Notes: generated from the letters alone by a model not told the origin. A stretch of 18,483 nt of DNA from Acanthaster planci (GCF_001949145.1 NW_019091743.1:62974-81456); one strand, 5' to 3'; shown: positions 9,615 through 17,959, counted from the stretch's first letter. Made by a program: numbers and translations.

Positions 9615-10904
9615 CTACGTTTTTGGTATAAAAGTCAAAGTCAAATAACTTACCGCTAAAAACAAAGTCCGAACGTGATCTGCAATCCAACCAACTGCTT
9701 TACTCACCACATTAAAAATCCAACTAAAAACGCTAGCAATGACACCGGGTAATGCTCTCAGTGCTTTCAAACCGAGTTTCTTCAACACGTTGGCCAAGTT
9801 TTGACATTTGATCCAGTCTGTTACGCCTCCTTTAGACGGAGGTTTTGGCGTAGGCGTAGGAGCAGGCAAAGGAGTGCCCGCAGCCCTAAGAGCGGCCACT
9901 ACTGAACTGACAATGTTACTTACGGCCAAACTAAATGCAGCCAAAAGGCTTACGATCATGACGCCTTGCTCTCTAAACAATGTTCGAATCTTCTCGCGTA
10001 AAGTTGTATCTTTATTCGTCACCTTTTCTTTGATGCGGTTAATCTAAGTACGAATCTGGTTGGTGTTTCTATCGATGATTTCTAACCTGCCACGTCTCTC
10101 CCCTCCTAAATCGTCCAATTGCTGTCGAAACTCTGCTTGTTCTCCTTCAGATTGTGCTTCCTCTAATTCATTTTTAACCTGCTGAATCTATGCGTCCAAT
10201 TCACCCAATTTACCTTGATTTAACTCAAGCTCTCCTTTGACCGTCAGTAGAGACCGATCTAAAGCGACGAGTTCTCTGAAGTTTAGCTCTTCTGTTTTAA
10301 CGTCTACACTTCGTGTAACTTCAGCTATTTCTTGTTTTGTTTTACCGGTAACTAGTCTTGGAAACCTAAAACACGTCTTATAAATTGTACCTGTTTTTTG
10401 CTTAACCGTGCTGAGACTAAGAAATTTATTAGTGTTATTTTCTCGAGTCAAAAGAACTTTTTACCTTCAAACTGGACATATAGGCGATCTTTGCTATCGA
10501 GATTAAAGATCTTTGGATCCCTAATTAACGGCTCATAACCAGTTTCTTTTTCGTAGCGTCATAAAAATCGTCGACTTTATTTTTGACCAACAACTCTTTT
10601 AGTTCCATTAGTCTGACTTGTCTTGTACGTTCCGTTTCGCGTAGGGGGTCTACATCTCTAATTTATGGTAGCGATTTTCAAGATCTAAAGTTTCAAATGT
10701 TTCTCGTTCCTCATCTGGAGCAACGGTAAAAGGTAAATTGCCTTCTAAGACATCACTTTCGCCGGTAAACGGCGTTTCTTGTTGCGTTGTATTAAATAAT
10801 ATATTCTCCCAAGCTAAGGCTAGGTCTCGTGGGTCGTCTTGATTTGCTTCTTTTCCTTGATCCAACAGAGGAATTTCCTCTGGGTCAAATCCTGCTTATG
10901 CCAT
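9615..10904 (-). pseudogene. Coiled-coil membrane protein of the morphogenesis module (stops and frameshifts)
   Basis: ATG at 10904 begins a ~430-codon gene. Codon 3 is TAA, and the same frame is then open through 10650. The middle (to ~10450) continues in other frames, with KVDDFYDATKKK and DPKIFNLDSKDRLYVQFEG. The first frame resumes at 10451 with NTNKFLSLSTVKQKTG, then long heptad-like helices (LRELxALDRS-type LVALDRSLLTVKGELE) to a TAG at 10188. A last block at 10022-9615 has LREKIRTLFREQG, a hydrophobic segment (VMIVSLLAAFSLAVSN), a Pro/Thr linker and two further hydrophobic segments near the C-terminus. I recognise this general architecture from genes beside the MCP in cnidarian-type Polinton copies. 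The function is unknown, probably virion structural or membrane-associated. Confidence 0.6.
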
Positions 10905-10932
10905 ATTACTTTTACTTTAAAATAAACTGATT

Positions 10933-11176
10933 TTAAGCGGTGGGTAAACTCGCTGGCGAGATACCCTGCGTCACCAGCCAGCCTTGTGTGGCCCATGCAC
11001 CGCTGGCAACGGCAGTCATTTTGACTGCGTCTTCTACGCTCAGTTTGTCTAAATCGGGCGGTTTGAATTTAACATTTTTTTCCTAGCATGGTGTATGCCA
11101 AAGAAATGCCACTGACTACTGCGCCGTGATAGATCGTGCTGGCGATCCCGTTTATGTTGATGTTTGCGTTGCTCAT
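10933..11176 (-). pseudogene. Small conserved element protein, ~80 aa (one frameshift)
   Basis: ATG at 11176 lies two bases after a TATATAATAAG motif (11178-11188 on the complement). The first frame (SNANINING... to MLGKK) ends at a run of seven A's (complement of 11075-11081). The adjacent frame continues with LDKLSVEDAVKMTAVA and ends at TAA 10933-10935. A single-base indel in the A-run explains both. The protein is mostly hydrophobic/helical with an ASGAWATQGWL segment that may be membrane-embedded. The family looks familiar from other Polinton-like copies beside the coiled-coil gene, but its function is unknown to me. Confidence 0.55.
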
Positions 11177-11177
11177 T

Positions 11178-11188
11178 CTTATTATATA
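11178..11188 (-). promoter_or_regulatory. TATA-like motif upstream of the 11176 gene
   Basis: On the minus strand TATATAATAAG, identical to the motif before the MCP gene, ends one base before the ATG at 11176. Confidence 0.55.
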
Positions 11189-11211
11189 CATGTACCGTTT
11201 TAACTTGGATT

Positions 11212-11358
11212 TTAAACTATTCCATGTCTAGGATTTGTACTGCACTTGTGACTGTTCGACTCGTTTGGGAATTTAATTTTGGTTACAGTTTCCACCTGTC
11301 TTTTGGCCGGGCTCGGTGCTGGCGTCGGTTCTGGCGTTGGCTGTTCTTCCGTTGACAT
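11212..11358 (-). CDS. Small proline-rich protein, 48 aa
   Basis: Start ATG 11358, stop TAA 11212-11214. The N-terminus is a Pro/Glu/Thr-rich tract (EEQPTPEPTPAPSPAKRQ) followed by a basic tail. It is 33 bases downstream of the stop of the preceding minus-strand gene, with the same orientation and tight spacing as its neighbours. The product is too short to classify, and a frameshift may hide a longer C-terminus. Confidence 0.35.
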   Translation of the reverse strand: MSTEEQPTPEPTPAPSPAKRQVETVTKIKFPNESNSHKCSTNPRHGIV

Positions 11359-11391
11359 CTTCTTTTAGAATAGACTGATTCTTGTTGATGT

Positions 11392-11846
11392 CTAAATGTT
11401 TTGTTGTTTTAAGGTGGCCACGAGAGGCGAAAGATAAATACCATATATATAACAAAACTCGCTCAGGAAGTAACCCATCGTTTGACTAATTATAGGATCG
11501 TCGTTTAAATCTTTGGTGAAATCTTTTCCGATTTTAAATCGATGTTAAACCCGAGGAATTCTATAGGCGTGGCAATTCCTAAAAGTCGCGCATATAAACT
11601 TAAAATTGATTTTCCCAAAGTGTTTACAATTTCCCTGCCAAAGCGGACCTCGTAAAGATTGAACAATTTTTCTTGCTCTTGTGGTGTTACAGCTTCAATG
11701 TCCTTGACAGAATATTCTTTGCCTAGGTATTTCTTGGATTCCTCCAATGCCACTATTGAACATAATCCATCTTTTACGTTGGGGTTATTTTCGACTGATT
11801 CTGTTTTAACTTTTGAGTCGGCGAGTATATTTTTAATGCCATCCAT
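11392..11846 (-). pseudogene. Morphogenesis-module protein of unknown function (one frameshift)
   Basis: ATG at 11846 (MDGIKNIL) is preferred over the upstream non-ATG extension because CATACAATAAA, a variant of the element's TATA-like motif, directly abuts it. The first frame carries TPQEQEKLFNLYEVRFGREI and a long helix and stops at 11505. The next frame continues with LNDDPIISQTMGYFLSEFCY and ends at TAG 11392-11394. These pieces together match the layout of a conserved gene I associate with cnidarian-type Polinton copies (a YExRFG block, then a DDP/LNNDP block). It is mainly alpha-helical without a recognised catalytic motif. Confidence 0.55.
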
Positions 11847-12009
11847 TTTATTGTATGTAAGTTTGGCGCATAAATATTCAAATGTATAAAATGTAAGGTT
11901 AAAGAATTGTAACATTGCTGTTATTAATTGAAACAACACAAAAAATTGCTTGAACCAAGCTGCATTAGCTCAGTTCGAACAAAATTAAACAAATAATAAG
12001 TAGTTTGTT

Positions 12010-12643
12010 CTAGAGCTCGCCGGTTAATTTATTTTTGTTAGATTTCTTTTTACAATTACAACTGTAGCAGCAAAGGACGCAATTTGATTTAATGTGGCCT
12101 ATAGAGTTGTTTAATATTTCAATGGTACACAAGTCAGGTTTCTTCTCCAAAAATTGCATCTTAACTTTGCAATCTGAATAAAAGAAACATGGATAATCTT
12201 CTATTAATCAAAGGCAAAACTCTGTGTCAATGAAATGATTGAGATCAAATCTGTTGTTTCGTCTCGTCTTCGAGACGACAATGATAAATCCATTCGCTAA
12301 TTGCGACTTCTAAGGGGTTGCTGCACAATTTGCATTTGTTTCTTATTTTGCCATGCTCACAAATATAAGATCCACCACATTCGACACATAGATGTTTTTG
12401 TTTGCCATGCTCACAAATTGAAGATCCACAACATTCGACAAATAGATGTTTTTTTTGTTTGCTGTGGATGCAGTTATAACGTTTGTTATAAATTTTAGCC
12501 GATTCGTTGCGGCTGATACACCTCGCGCATATTTTGCCGCTATCTTTAACTTTAAACATATCCAAATTTTTAAATTTTTGACAACAAATACATACTATTC
12601 TCTCCTTCTCATTTGATGTTACATAAATACAATTTTTTATCAT
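12010..12643 (-). pseudogene. Zinc-repeat protein with HNH-like C-terminus (broken)
   Basis: ATG 12643. The N-terminal part has CxxC pairs (CICCQKF, CARC), followed by repeats of the type CEHGKxKxxCxxCGGS (ICEHGKQKHLCVECGGSYI, then EHGKIRNKCKLC). Such Cys/His repeats occur in giant-virus and Polinton-like proteins. After a frameshift near 12247 and an in-frame TGA at about 12210-12212, the C-terminal part shows NNSIGHIKSNCVLCCYSCN (12054-12111), matching the GHxxxN...CxxC pattern of HNH-type endonucleases. A DNA-binding or nuclease role is likely, for example in recombination or genome processing. The exact role is not known. Confidence 0.6.
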
Positions 12644-12645
12644 TT

Positions 12646-13273
12646 TTACTGAAACAAAAAAGATACAGGCGGCTCGGTATGTAAAATCAACTTGCTAAAT
12701 TTCACGTCACGTAAATGGTTTTTAATCATTTCCCTTTCACACTCGGGAACGACATTATTCTCGGCCAAACACTGATCAAATGAATTTCGGTCCTTTGAAT
12801 AAAACATTGCGATCCACGCTGTATTTTTGCGATAGTCTTTCAACACCGAATTATATTTTTTGGCTCAATAACCAGCAACTATGATTAAAGTGCCTACCGC
12901 TGAAAGCAATTTTAGTTAATGCACACGTGTTACTCCCTTTTGACTTTTTACGATATTTAATATATTGATTGGCTGAATAGCTGTCTATGATAAACAAGGT
13001 ATTTACCCCGTTGAAAACTTTCTGATATAGGTCAATCGCCTCGTTTAATTCTAACTTTTCTTTTTCCAAGTCACATAAACATACGTTTCCGTCGGTGTAA
13101 ATCCATTGCCGATCCAAATAAGTTTTGTTCTTAGACAAGGTCAGGCAAATTATTACAATCGCTTCAAAAGCAAATTTATATTCTGTTTCCAAAAGGTCCA
13201 AGACCAACCTAGTTTTACCGCTACCCGTTTTACCCACGATTAAGGCGCAGTGAGGTGATTTATACGTGTTCAT
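12646..13273 (-). pseudogene. Genome-packaging ATPase (FtsK/HerA-like, A32 type), one frameshift
   Basis: The packaging ATPase pumps the virus genome into the capsid. ATG 13273. Walker A is GKTGSGKT at residues 14-21. A Walker B-like LFIID lies at residues 93-97, followed by Ser where the family usually has a second acidic residue. FSGRH and LLSQ follow, matching the sensor region. The frame stops at 12851, and the C-terminal part (VLKDYRKNT to VSFLFQ) is open in the next frame to 12646. The switch falls on a run of six A's (complement of 12856-12861). The combined length of ~208 residues fits small Polinton ATPases. It lies directly upstream of the zinc-repeat gene and downstream of the MCP, a common pairing. 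Confidence 0.8.
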
Positions 13274-13289
13274 TTATCTAAAACCCATT

Positions 13290-14558
13290 TTAATACACCA
13301 AGCTCTTAAAATTCCCGTCTTCGACCGTCAATTGCGCTTCCATTACCAAAAATACGTACATCATTAAAGGTCCCGCGGTCTTTGCCGCTCTTTCCATTGG
13401 ATCGCAATGTCTCCACCTCCGCCCAATAGCCTACCAGACCCGTGAGCCGAGTTATCGTTGGAACTTCTGAAATCTAGCCAGAGGCCGTACTTGTCCTTTA
13501 GGTAGGCTAACTGGCCATGTCAATGCCGGTTAAATTTAAGTCATTAACGACCGCTCTACCCGATTCCGTGTCTGAGTCTCCGAAATATTTATTAATTTTG
13601 TTCCAATGTTGGTATTTGAATAGCCCTTGCGAATACAGTTGATTCGGTTTGCCTTTAACCGTGACGACAGTTTTCGTGATATGCGGGTTATAAAATTTTG
13701 CGGGTTTTGAGAAACATCCTTGAACAGTATTAAGACGCCTTTCAAACTTTTAATCGTCTGATCGATGCTGATGTTCCACAACACGTCTGATTTGTTAACC
13801 GCCTGCTTCTTCCACGAATGAATCCGGTCAAATAGGTAATACACATGGCCTTTATGCTTTTGCCGCAAACATTGTGCCAAATCGCAATTAGTGACGACTT
13901 CGTATTCTAAGGTCAAGTCCGAGATTGAATATTCCGCTGCAGCGTCGGTGCTTTTAACCACTTTGTCGAAGCTGTTAAACGTCAGTTGGTAGGTGAGAGG
14001 TTTTTAAAACCAGATGGGTAAAAGGGGCTGTGATTCGTCAACAGAGGCACGTCCAACGGAATCGCGTATCTGTTCTTAAAAGCGTCTGCAATGGCCTTAT
14101 CTTTACCGTTGTTTGCTCCTTCACTTTTGTCGCCTGCTCCCAAACGTAACTTTGCCACGTGTTTGCGTCCAAGCCAAGATAAGCCATGTTTTTAGTCTGC
14201 GAGTTCGGTAGCCAATTATCTTTAAAGTTGTGAAATATGTCAGCGTCTTGGTAGCTCACGATCTTGTTGCCTTGTAAACTGACGTTCAACTCTGAGATCA
14301 AGTTCCTTGACAAATTGTTGTACACGGTTCTATTATTGTCGGAGGCCCTGTCCAAGTCCAACTTGAAAGCCAGTTTCGCAGTACCGGGCACTACGACGTT
14401 GTCTATGCCCAACGCCGGAAGTTAACGTTTAGCGTGTGACCTGCCGCGATTGTGCTGGGAATATGTGTGATGGTGACTTCGCGTCTCTCGCGTTTGATGA
14501 CCCGAGGCACTTTTAGCCGGCGGCTTGGGTTCAATTTTTTCGTGTATTGTTGTGACAT
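13290..14558 (-). pseudogene. Major capsid protein, double jelly-roll type (several frameshifts)
   Basis: ATG 14558 is preceded by TATATAATAAG. The first frame has a basic N-terminus and stops near 14420. The next open block (14412-14038) has DNVVVPGTAKLAFKLDLD, NLSRNLISELNVSLQGN and DADIFHNFKDNW, hallmarks of the MCP family that accompanies these ATPases. Other frames carry RYAIPLDVPLLTNHSPFYP (~14060) and, at 13961-13536, EYSISDLTLEYEVVT and KSLKGVLILFKDVSQN. The last blocks include KYGLWLDFRSSNDNSAHGSG and a beta-strand-rich end at TAA 13290-13292. The span of ~422 codons is in range for this MCP subfamily. At least four frame changes make it non-functional. The jelly-roll fold is known for the family, not visible directly here. 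Confidence 0.78.
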
Positions 14559-14561
14559 GTT

Positions 14562-14572
14562 CTTATTATATA
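14562..14572 (-). promoter_or_regulatory. TATA-like motif upstream of the MCP gene
   Basis: On the minus strand this reads TATATAATAAG, three bases before the MCP ATG at 14558. The same 11-mer occurs before the gene starting at 11176. The position is far too close to the ATG for an ordinary animal TATA box with a long leader. Confidence 0.55.
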
Positions 14573-14650
14573 GGGTTTATATTTTTGCTTAAAAAATTAC
14601 ACAAGAAAGAAAACGCAATTACCGAAACACCAGCCGCAAAAAAAGTCTTC

Positions 14651-14833
14651 TTATTTAATTAATTTATTTCTCTTGCGAAACGTTTCGGCCTCCATTTCTG
14701 GTAGTACCTCTTTAAACTCTAAAACCATGTCTCCCTGGCGGTCTATATCGTCTCGTGTGTCACCCAGCATACCCTCGATGTTTGTTTGATTGGCTTAAAT
14801 TTCTGCCAACTTGTCTTTGATTTCAAGATACAT
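14651..14833 (-). pseudogene. Small acidic helical protein, ~60 codons, with early stop
   Basis: ATG 14833, final TAA 14651-14653, all in one frame apart from a TAA at codon 13. The sequence is charged and helical (TRDDIDRQGDMVLEFKEVLP). It starts back-to-back with the plus-strand gene at 14857, sharing a 23-base gap with a central TATATA. It is not matched to a known family. The single stop in an otherwise open frame argues for a real gene that has decayed. Confidence 0.45.
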
Positions 14834-14856
14834 GTTTTAATTTATATATTTTAACA
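14834..14856. promoter_or_regulatory. Compact divergent promoter
   Basis: Only 23 bases separate two divergent ATGs (minus 14833, plus 14857). The gap is nearly all A/T with TATATA in the centre, so each strand reads TATATAAATT- or TATATATTTT-like sequence before its start codon. This is the tightest example of the element-wide motif. Confidence 0.5.
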
Positions 14857-15278
14857 ATGGCGAGTGCTTTAATGATGGTAGGAGGAGCTATAGTCAACGC
14901 GTTGGCATTTACGGGCCCCAATTTTTTTATTTAGCAGCCTAACTAAAAATAAAGTAGACGAAAGAACGAAAGAGACACGACCTTGCGTTGGAACAACTGG
15001 CGCAAGCGAAACAAGACTGGGAACAAAATCGCGTGCACATGTTGGACTTTTTAAACGAACCCATTAGACAAGAGCGTTCAAGTCATCAGACTTTTGTCAA
15101 CGTGGACGAAGCGTTGCGAGCTTACTCGGAGTTGACGGGTAAACAGGTGTTGCCGTTGCCTCCGGACCCAAGGTTTTCCGATTTCTACGTGCCTTCGGAA
15201 GATCAAAAGGTTAGAGAATTGGTGTGGATTTTAGGGGGAACTGCCCTTGTCGTTTTTTTGGCGTATCGGTTTGGTTAA
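14857..15278 (+). pseudogene. Small virion membrane protein (frameshifted)
   Basis: ATG 14857 gives a hydrophobic N-terminus (MASALMMVGGAIVNALAF) that stops at 14932. The main block is open to 15278. It contains a charged coiled-coil-like helix (LEQLAQAKQDWEQNRV), a conserved-looking middle (VNVDEALRAYSELTGK), the segment FSDFYVPSEDQK, and a C-terminal membrane helix (WILGGTALVVFLAYRF). The ~140-residue architecture, two hydrophobic ends with a helical middle, matches a small protein I associate with cnidarian-type Polinton copies next to the MCP or integrase. It is probably a minor structural membrane protein. A frame change and extra stop lie between ~14925 and 14985. Confidence 0.6.
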
Positions 15279-15309
15279 TTTTAGTTAAGTTTAACTAGGT
15301 TTATTTTAA

Positions 15310-16316
15310 ATGGACAAAGAATTTAGTAAGTTGTTTTACACCCCCCAATTAGGCTACTGGAAAGGCGAAAGTGCCGTAGACCACTTGCATCAAAAGCCGG
15401 GTGCAGACAAGTCGGCCGTGAGATCTTGGTTAAAGAAACAAGCAATTTGGCAAATTTATTTACCCGCCCCAAATTACTTGCGGAGGCCTACGATGCTGCA
15501 ATCAGAATTCGTAATTCCAAATGACACGCACCAATTTGATATATTATACTTGCCCTGGGATAGAGTAAACCGTAAAACTTTTAAATACGCTTTGACCGTC
15601 GTCGACGTGGGTTCGAGGTACAAGGAAGCCGAGCCATTGTCGAGTAAAACAGCCAAATAAGCATTAGAAGCTATTAAACAGATTTACAAAAGGTCGCCTC
15701 TGACTTGGCCAAAGTTTGTCATGGTAAACGCTGGATCAGAATTTTAAGGTGAGTTTAAAAAGTTGTTCAACAAACAAGAGGTCGAAATACAAGTGGAGGA
15801 ACCGGGCGTTCATAGGTGGCAGGGAGTCGTAGAACGGTTTAATAGGACTTTAGCCAAAAGGTTGCTTGGCCATCAATGTGCGCAAGAAATGTTAAACGTT
15901 GGCGAACGTAACGTAGAATGGGTAAAACGTCTGCCCAAAGCAATAAAATCGTTAAACGAGGAAAAAACGCGTTTAATTGACAAAAAGCCTGCAGAAGCTT
16001 TAAATTAGACCAGGTGAAACAAGCACCTAGCACACCTCATAGGGAAAACGGAAAGGAATTGCCCTCTGACGTTTTGGTTAGCTATTTATATTATCCGGGC
16101 GAGCAAGAAGGAGGTACTGTTAAAAGAGAAACCAAACCCATTTGGTCCGTAGACGTTTATCAAGTGGAGAAGCGCACAAGTCATTTTAAACGGGTCAATG
16201 GCAAGCGTGTGAAAACGGGGCCCACCTTATATTATTTGTTGGACGGGCCAAAGCGAAGTTTTGTAAGAAAAGAACTTCAAGTGGTTCCAGAAGACAATTA
16301 CCGCCTTCTTCAATAG
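15310..16316 (+). pseudogene. Polinton-type integrase (DDE), inactivated
   Basis: This enzyme would insert the element into host DNA. ATG 15310 follows TTTATTTTAA. One frame runs to 16008, broken by TAA 15658-15660, TAA 15745-15747 and TAG 16006-16008. The rest is in another frame to 16316. The first catalytic Asp is D77 in DTHQFDILYLP, and KYALTVVDVGSRYKEAEPL follows. The second catalytic Asp, expected in VDxGSEF, is Asn at codon 140 (VNAGSEF). The catalytic Glu is at codon 175 in GVVERFNRTLA, giving the usual spacing. The C-terminal part (PIWSVDVYQVEKR, then LYYLLDGPKRSFVR) is the SH3/chromo-like end typical of Polinton integrases. It is convergent with the polymerase fragment. Confidence 0.9.
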
Positions 16317-16317
16317 T

Positions 16318-16855
16318 TTTATAATGCCCGTACGCTAAAGTGTTAATTCCGTCTGATAATAAATAAATGAATAATGCTTTGTGTCCAGTAGCGACAGACT
16401 TAATTTATTTGGCGTGAATAGCAGATGCTTATCTGATCTGAAAAGCTGCTGTTTATTAAAATGCTGTGTTTTTTCAAATAGGGTGTTTTTATAGGCCTTA
16501 TGTGACAACCCTTTTCCCGATTACGAATTTTGTAACTCCTTTCGCCTTTTTCAAATTTTGACGCTCGGTTAAGATCGAGTACATTTTTGGACGTGTGCAG
16601 ACGACTTCTAATATCACTTGGCCACCAGATTCGTCTTTCATTTTACCAATAACTTTTTTATTTTTCTTATCGTAAAGTACATGATTCATTGGGTAATTGC
16701 TCAAATCGAATAAGCTACGCTTTTAACGCAGATACTTGGTTAAATCGTCGGTTTGAATCTCGATTAGTAAGCTGTCTGTATCAATGTTTAATAAACAGAC
16801 GTTTGAACCAAAGTCTGAGTAGTAGGAAACTGAGAGTTCTGGACCAAGCGCCCCT
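16318..16855 (-). pseudogene. Protein-primed DNA polymerase B (pPolB), C-terminal fragment
   Basis: This is the end of the element's replicative polymerase. On the minus strand the frame around 16830-16700 holds the palm motif C, LLNIDTDSLLIEI, with DTDS at 16782-16771. The next frame (16704-16498) carries NHVLYDKKNKKVIGKMKDE, RPKMYSILTE and KKAKGV, the characteristic C-terminal block of Polinton-type polymerases. Remains of the last segment, ending in a GINTLAYGHY-like read, reach the integrase 3' end. There are at least two frame changes and stops. Everything upstream of motif C (exonuclease, motifs A and B) is missing; the similarity stops near 16840-16860, where repeat-bearing DNA begins. 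Confidence 0.8.
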
Positions 16856-16864
16856 TTTTACCCG

Positions 16865-16906
16865 GTTTTTGCTCAAAACCCTTGGGTAGTACATCGACCC
16901 AAAAAA
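16865..16906. repeat. 42-bp direct repeat, copy 1
   Basis: Identical to 16966-17007, with start-to-start distance 101 bases. The unit begins GTTTTTGCTCAAAACCC and ends in CGACCCAAAAAA. It lies right where polymerase similarity ends. Confidence 0.85.
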
Positions 16907-16965
16907 TCGTCGAAACATTTTTGGTGGGAAAAAATGGGAAAATCTTGGAATGACGTGAAACCCCA

Positions 16966-17007
16966 GTTTTTGCTCAAAACCCTTGGGTAGTACATCGACC
17001 CAAAAAA
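16966..17007. repeat. 42-bp direct repeat, copy 2
   Basis: An exact second copy of 16865-16906. It is followed by CCGGGG and a (GCTC)n tract at 17042-17057. Minus-strand open frames across 16781-17140 repeat the same peptide because of this duplication and are not genes. Confidence 0.85.
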
Positions 17008-17118
17008 CCGGGGATTTCCACTCAACTTTTGACCCCGGCACCGCTCGCTCGCTCGCTGTAAACAACTCGCGACAGAAATCCCACCCAAATAAAAATGAGA
17101 AAAATTTTAGAAACCTAA

Positions 17119-17133
17119 TTATAAATAAGAACC
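17119..17133 (+). promoter_or_regulatory. TATA-like motif upstream of the 17134 gene
   Basis: TTATAAATAAGAACC directly precedes the ATG at 17134. It shares the ATAAGAAC tail with the MCP upstream sequence. Confidence 0.5.
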
Positions 17134-17876
17134 ATGTCAACTCAAGTATTTATCGTTTCAGACGACCACGAGCGTCTAAATGCCAACAACTGTGATCCCA
17201 ATGTTACCTATGGCCCCTTTGACCCGAGTGAATTAATCATTTCAAATCCCGTGGTTAAAGAAGGGATCTACACGTCACCCATTTTTTACCATCACAACGA
17301 CCAAAACAAACGCCTGTTGATTATGACGACAGAACCCTGTTACGGTATAAACCCACTTTACAAATATGGCACTCGAGATAAAACGCCCGAAAATATCCAG
17401 GGGCGTCAAATTTGTTACCAGATACAATCACCTACGGCAAGCGTACTCGATCACATAAATTTGGCCGTTTATAAATTTATCGAGTATCAAGGGTCTAATC
17501 TCCCGTCTAACACCGTAAATGCCTACAAAGCCAGTCACGATATCGATGAATTGAACAAGATCGAATATGTAGTTAAACCGCCTTAAACGGCTAAAAACCA
17601 AATGTACGTTAAAATAGATCCCGTTGCTTCGCTATTTGATCACAAAAAACATCTATCGACTCGTCAAATATCGATAAATTTATCAATAAGAGATGCGACG
17701 CGCAATCATTTATTTGTGCAAAAGACGTATACTACGGTACCCACGGTTCACTGTCTTGTGGAGCCAGCGTCAGGTATAGAGTGACAGCGGCAATGTTGAA
17801 AATTAGAAATGATGGTCTAATTTCGAGTAAGTCGGCGTTGCAAGCGTTTAGCGGATTTGAATTAAAAGACGATTAA
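17134..17876 (+). pseudogene. Putative ssDNA-binding-like protein of the element (broken)
   Basis: ATG 17134 follows TATAAATAAGAACC. The frame is open to TAA 17584-17586 and then continues in the same frame from 17602 (MYVKIDPVASLFDHKKHL). Another frame carries YYGTHGSLSCGASVRYRV, ending at TAA 17874-17876. The pattern of a VKEGIYTSPIFYH strand, then KRLLIMTTEPCYGINPLYKYG, then a later MYVKID strand recalls the single-stranded DNA-binding proteins of large DNA viruses and Polintons (an oxT-P...G block and a later VYIKL block). The match is by pattern only. Total ~247 codons. It would act in genome replication if the assignment holds. Confidence 0.4.
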
Positions 17877-17888
17877 ATTTGAAAAATC

Positions 17889-17931
17889 AATTTAACCTCG
17901 GTTATATCAACCGGGATTAAATTTTTTTTTT
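17889..17931 (+). terminator. Strong hairpin followed by T10
   Basis: AATTTAACCTCGGTT (17889-17903) pairs with AACCGGGATTAAATT (17909-17923) over 15 positions with one mismatch and one G-U pair, around a 5-base loop. It is followed by ten T's (17922-17931). It lies 12 bases after the stop at 17876 and before the next gene at 17960. This looks like a transcript 3'-end signal; hairpin-directed 3' ends are known from some giant viruses. Confidence 0.6.
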
Positions 17932-17950
17932 ACTTTAAATAAATAAACCC

Positions 17951-17959
17951 TTATATAAA
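17951..17959 (+). promoter_or_regulatory. TATA-like motif upstream of the TFIIB-like gene
   Basis: TTATATAAA abuts the ATG at 17960 with no gap. Confidence 0.5.

Larger units (their letters stand above)
5390..16860. mobile_element. Endogenous Polinton/Maverick-like virus, decayed copy 1
   Basis: A gene-dense block holding Polinton hallmark genes: integrase, packaging ATPase, major capsid protein and the C-terminal end of a protein-primed polymerase B, plus roughly ten smaller genes in strand-coherent modules. Spacing between genes is short. Nearly all genes have frameshifts or stops. No terminal inverted repeat was found: the left side meets a trinucleotide repeat, and the right side is cut inside the polymerase gene. 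The exact ends are therefore uncertain. The polymerase gene alone is usually over 3 kb, so a large part of the original element is missing or lies elsewhere. Confidence 0.85.

Noticed and set aside
9808-10047. Gly/Val-rich plus-strand open frame
   Set aside because: It is the complement of the Pro/Thr linker of the coiled-coil membrane protein, which has a better supported frame.
15310-16316. Retroviral or Ty3-type integrase
   Set aside because: No reverse transcriptase, protease or LTR lies nearby, and the flanks are Polinton genes; the TVVDVGSRYKEAEPL and DGPKRSFVR blocks fit Polinton integrases.
16781-17140. Minus-strand open frames with an internally repeated peptide
   Set aside because: The peptide repeat comes from the 42-bp DNA repeat, and the frame differs from that of the polymerase motif C beneath it.
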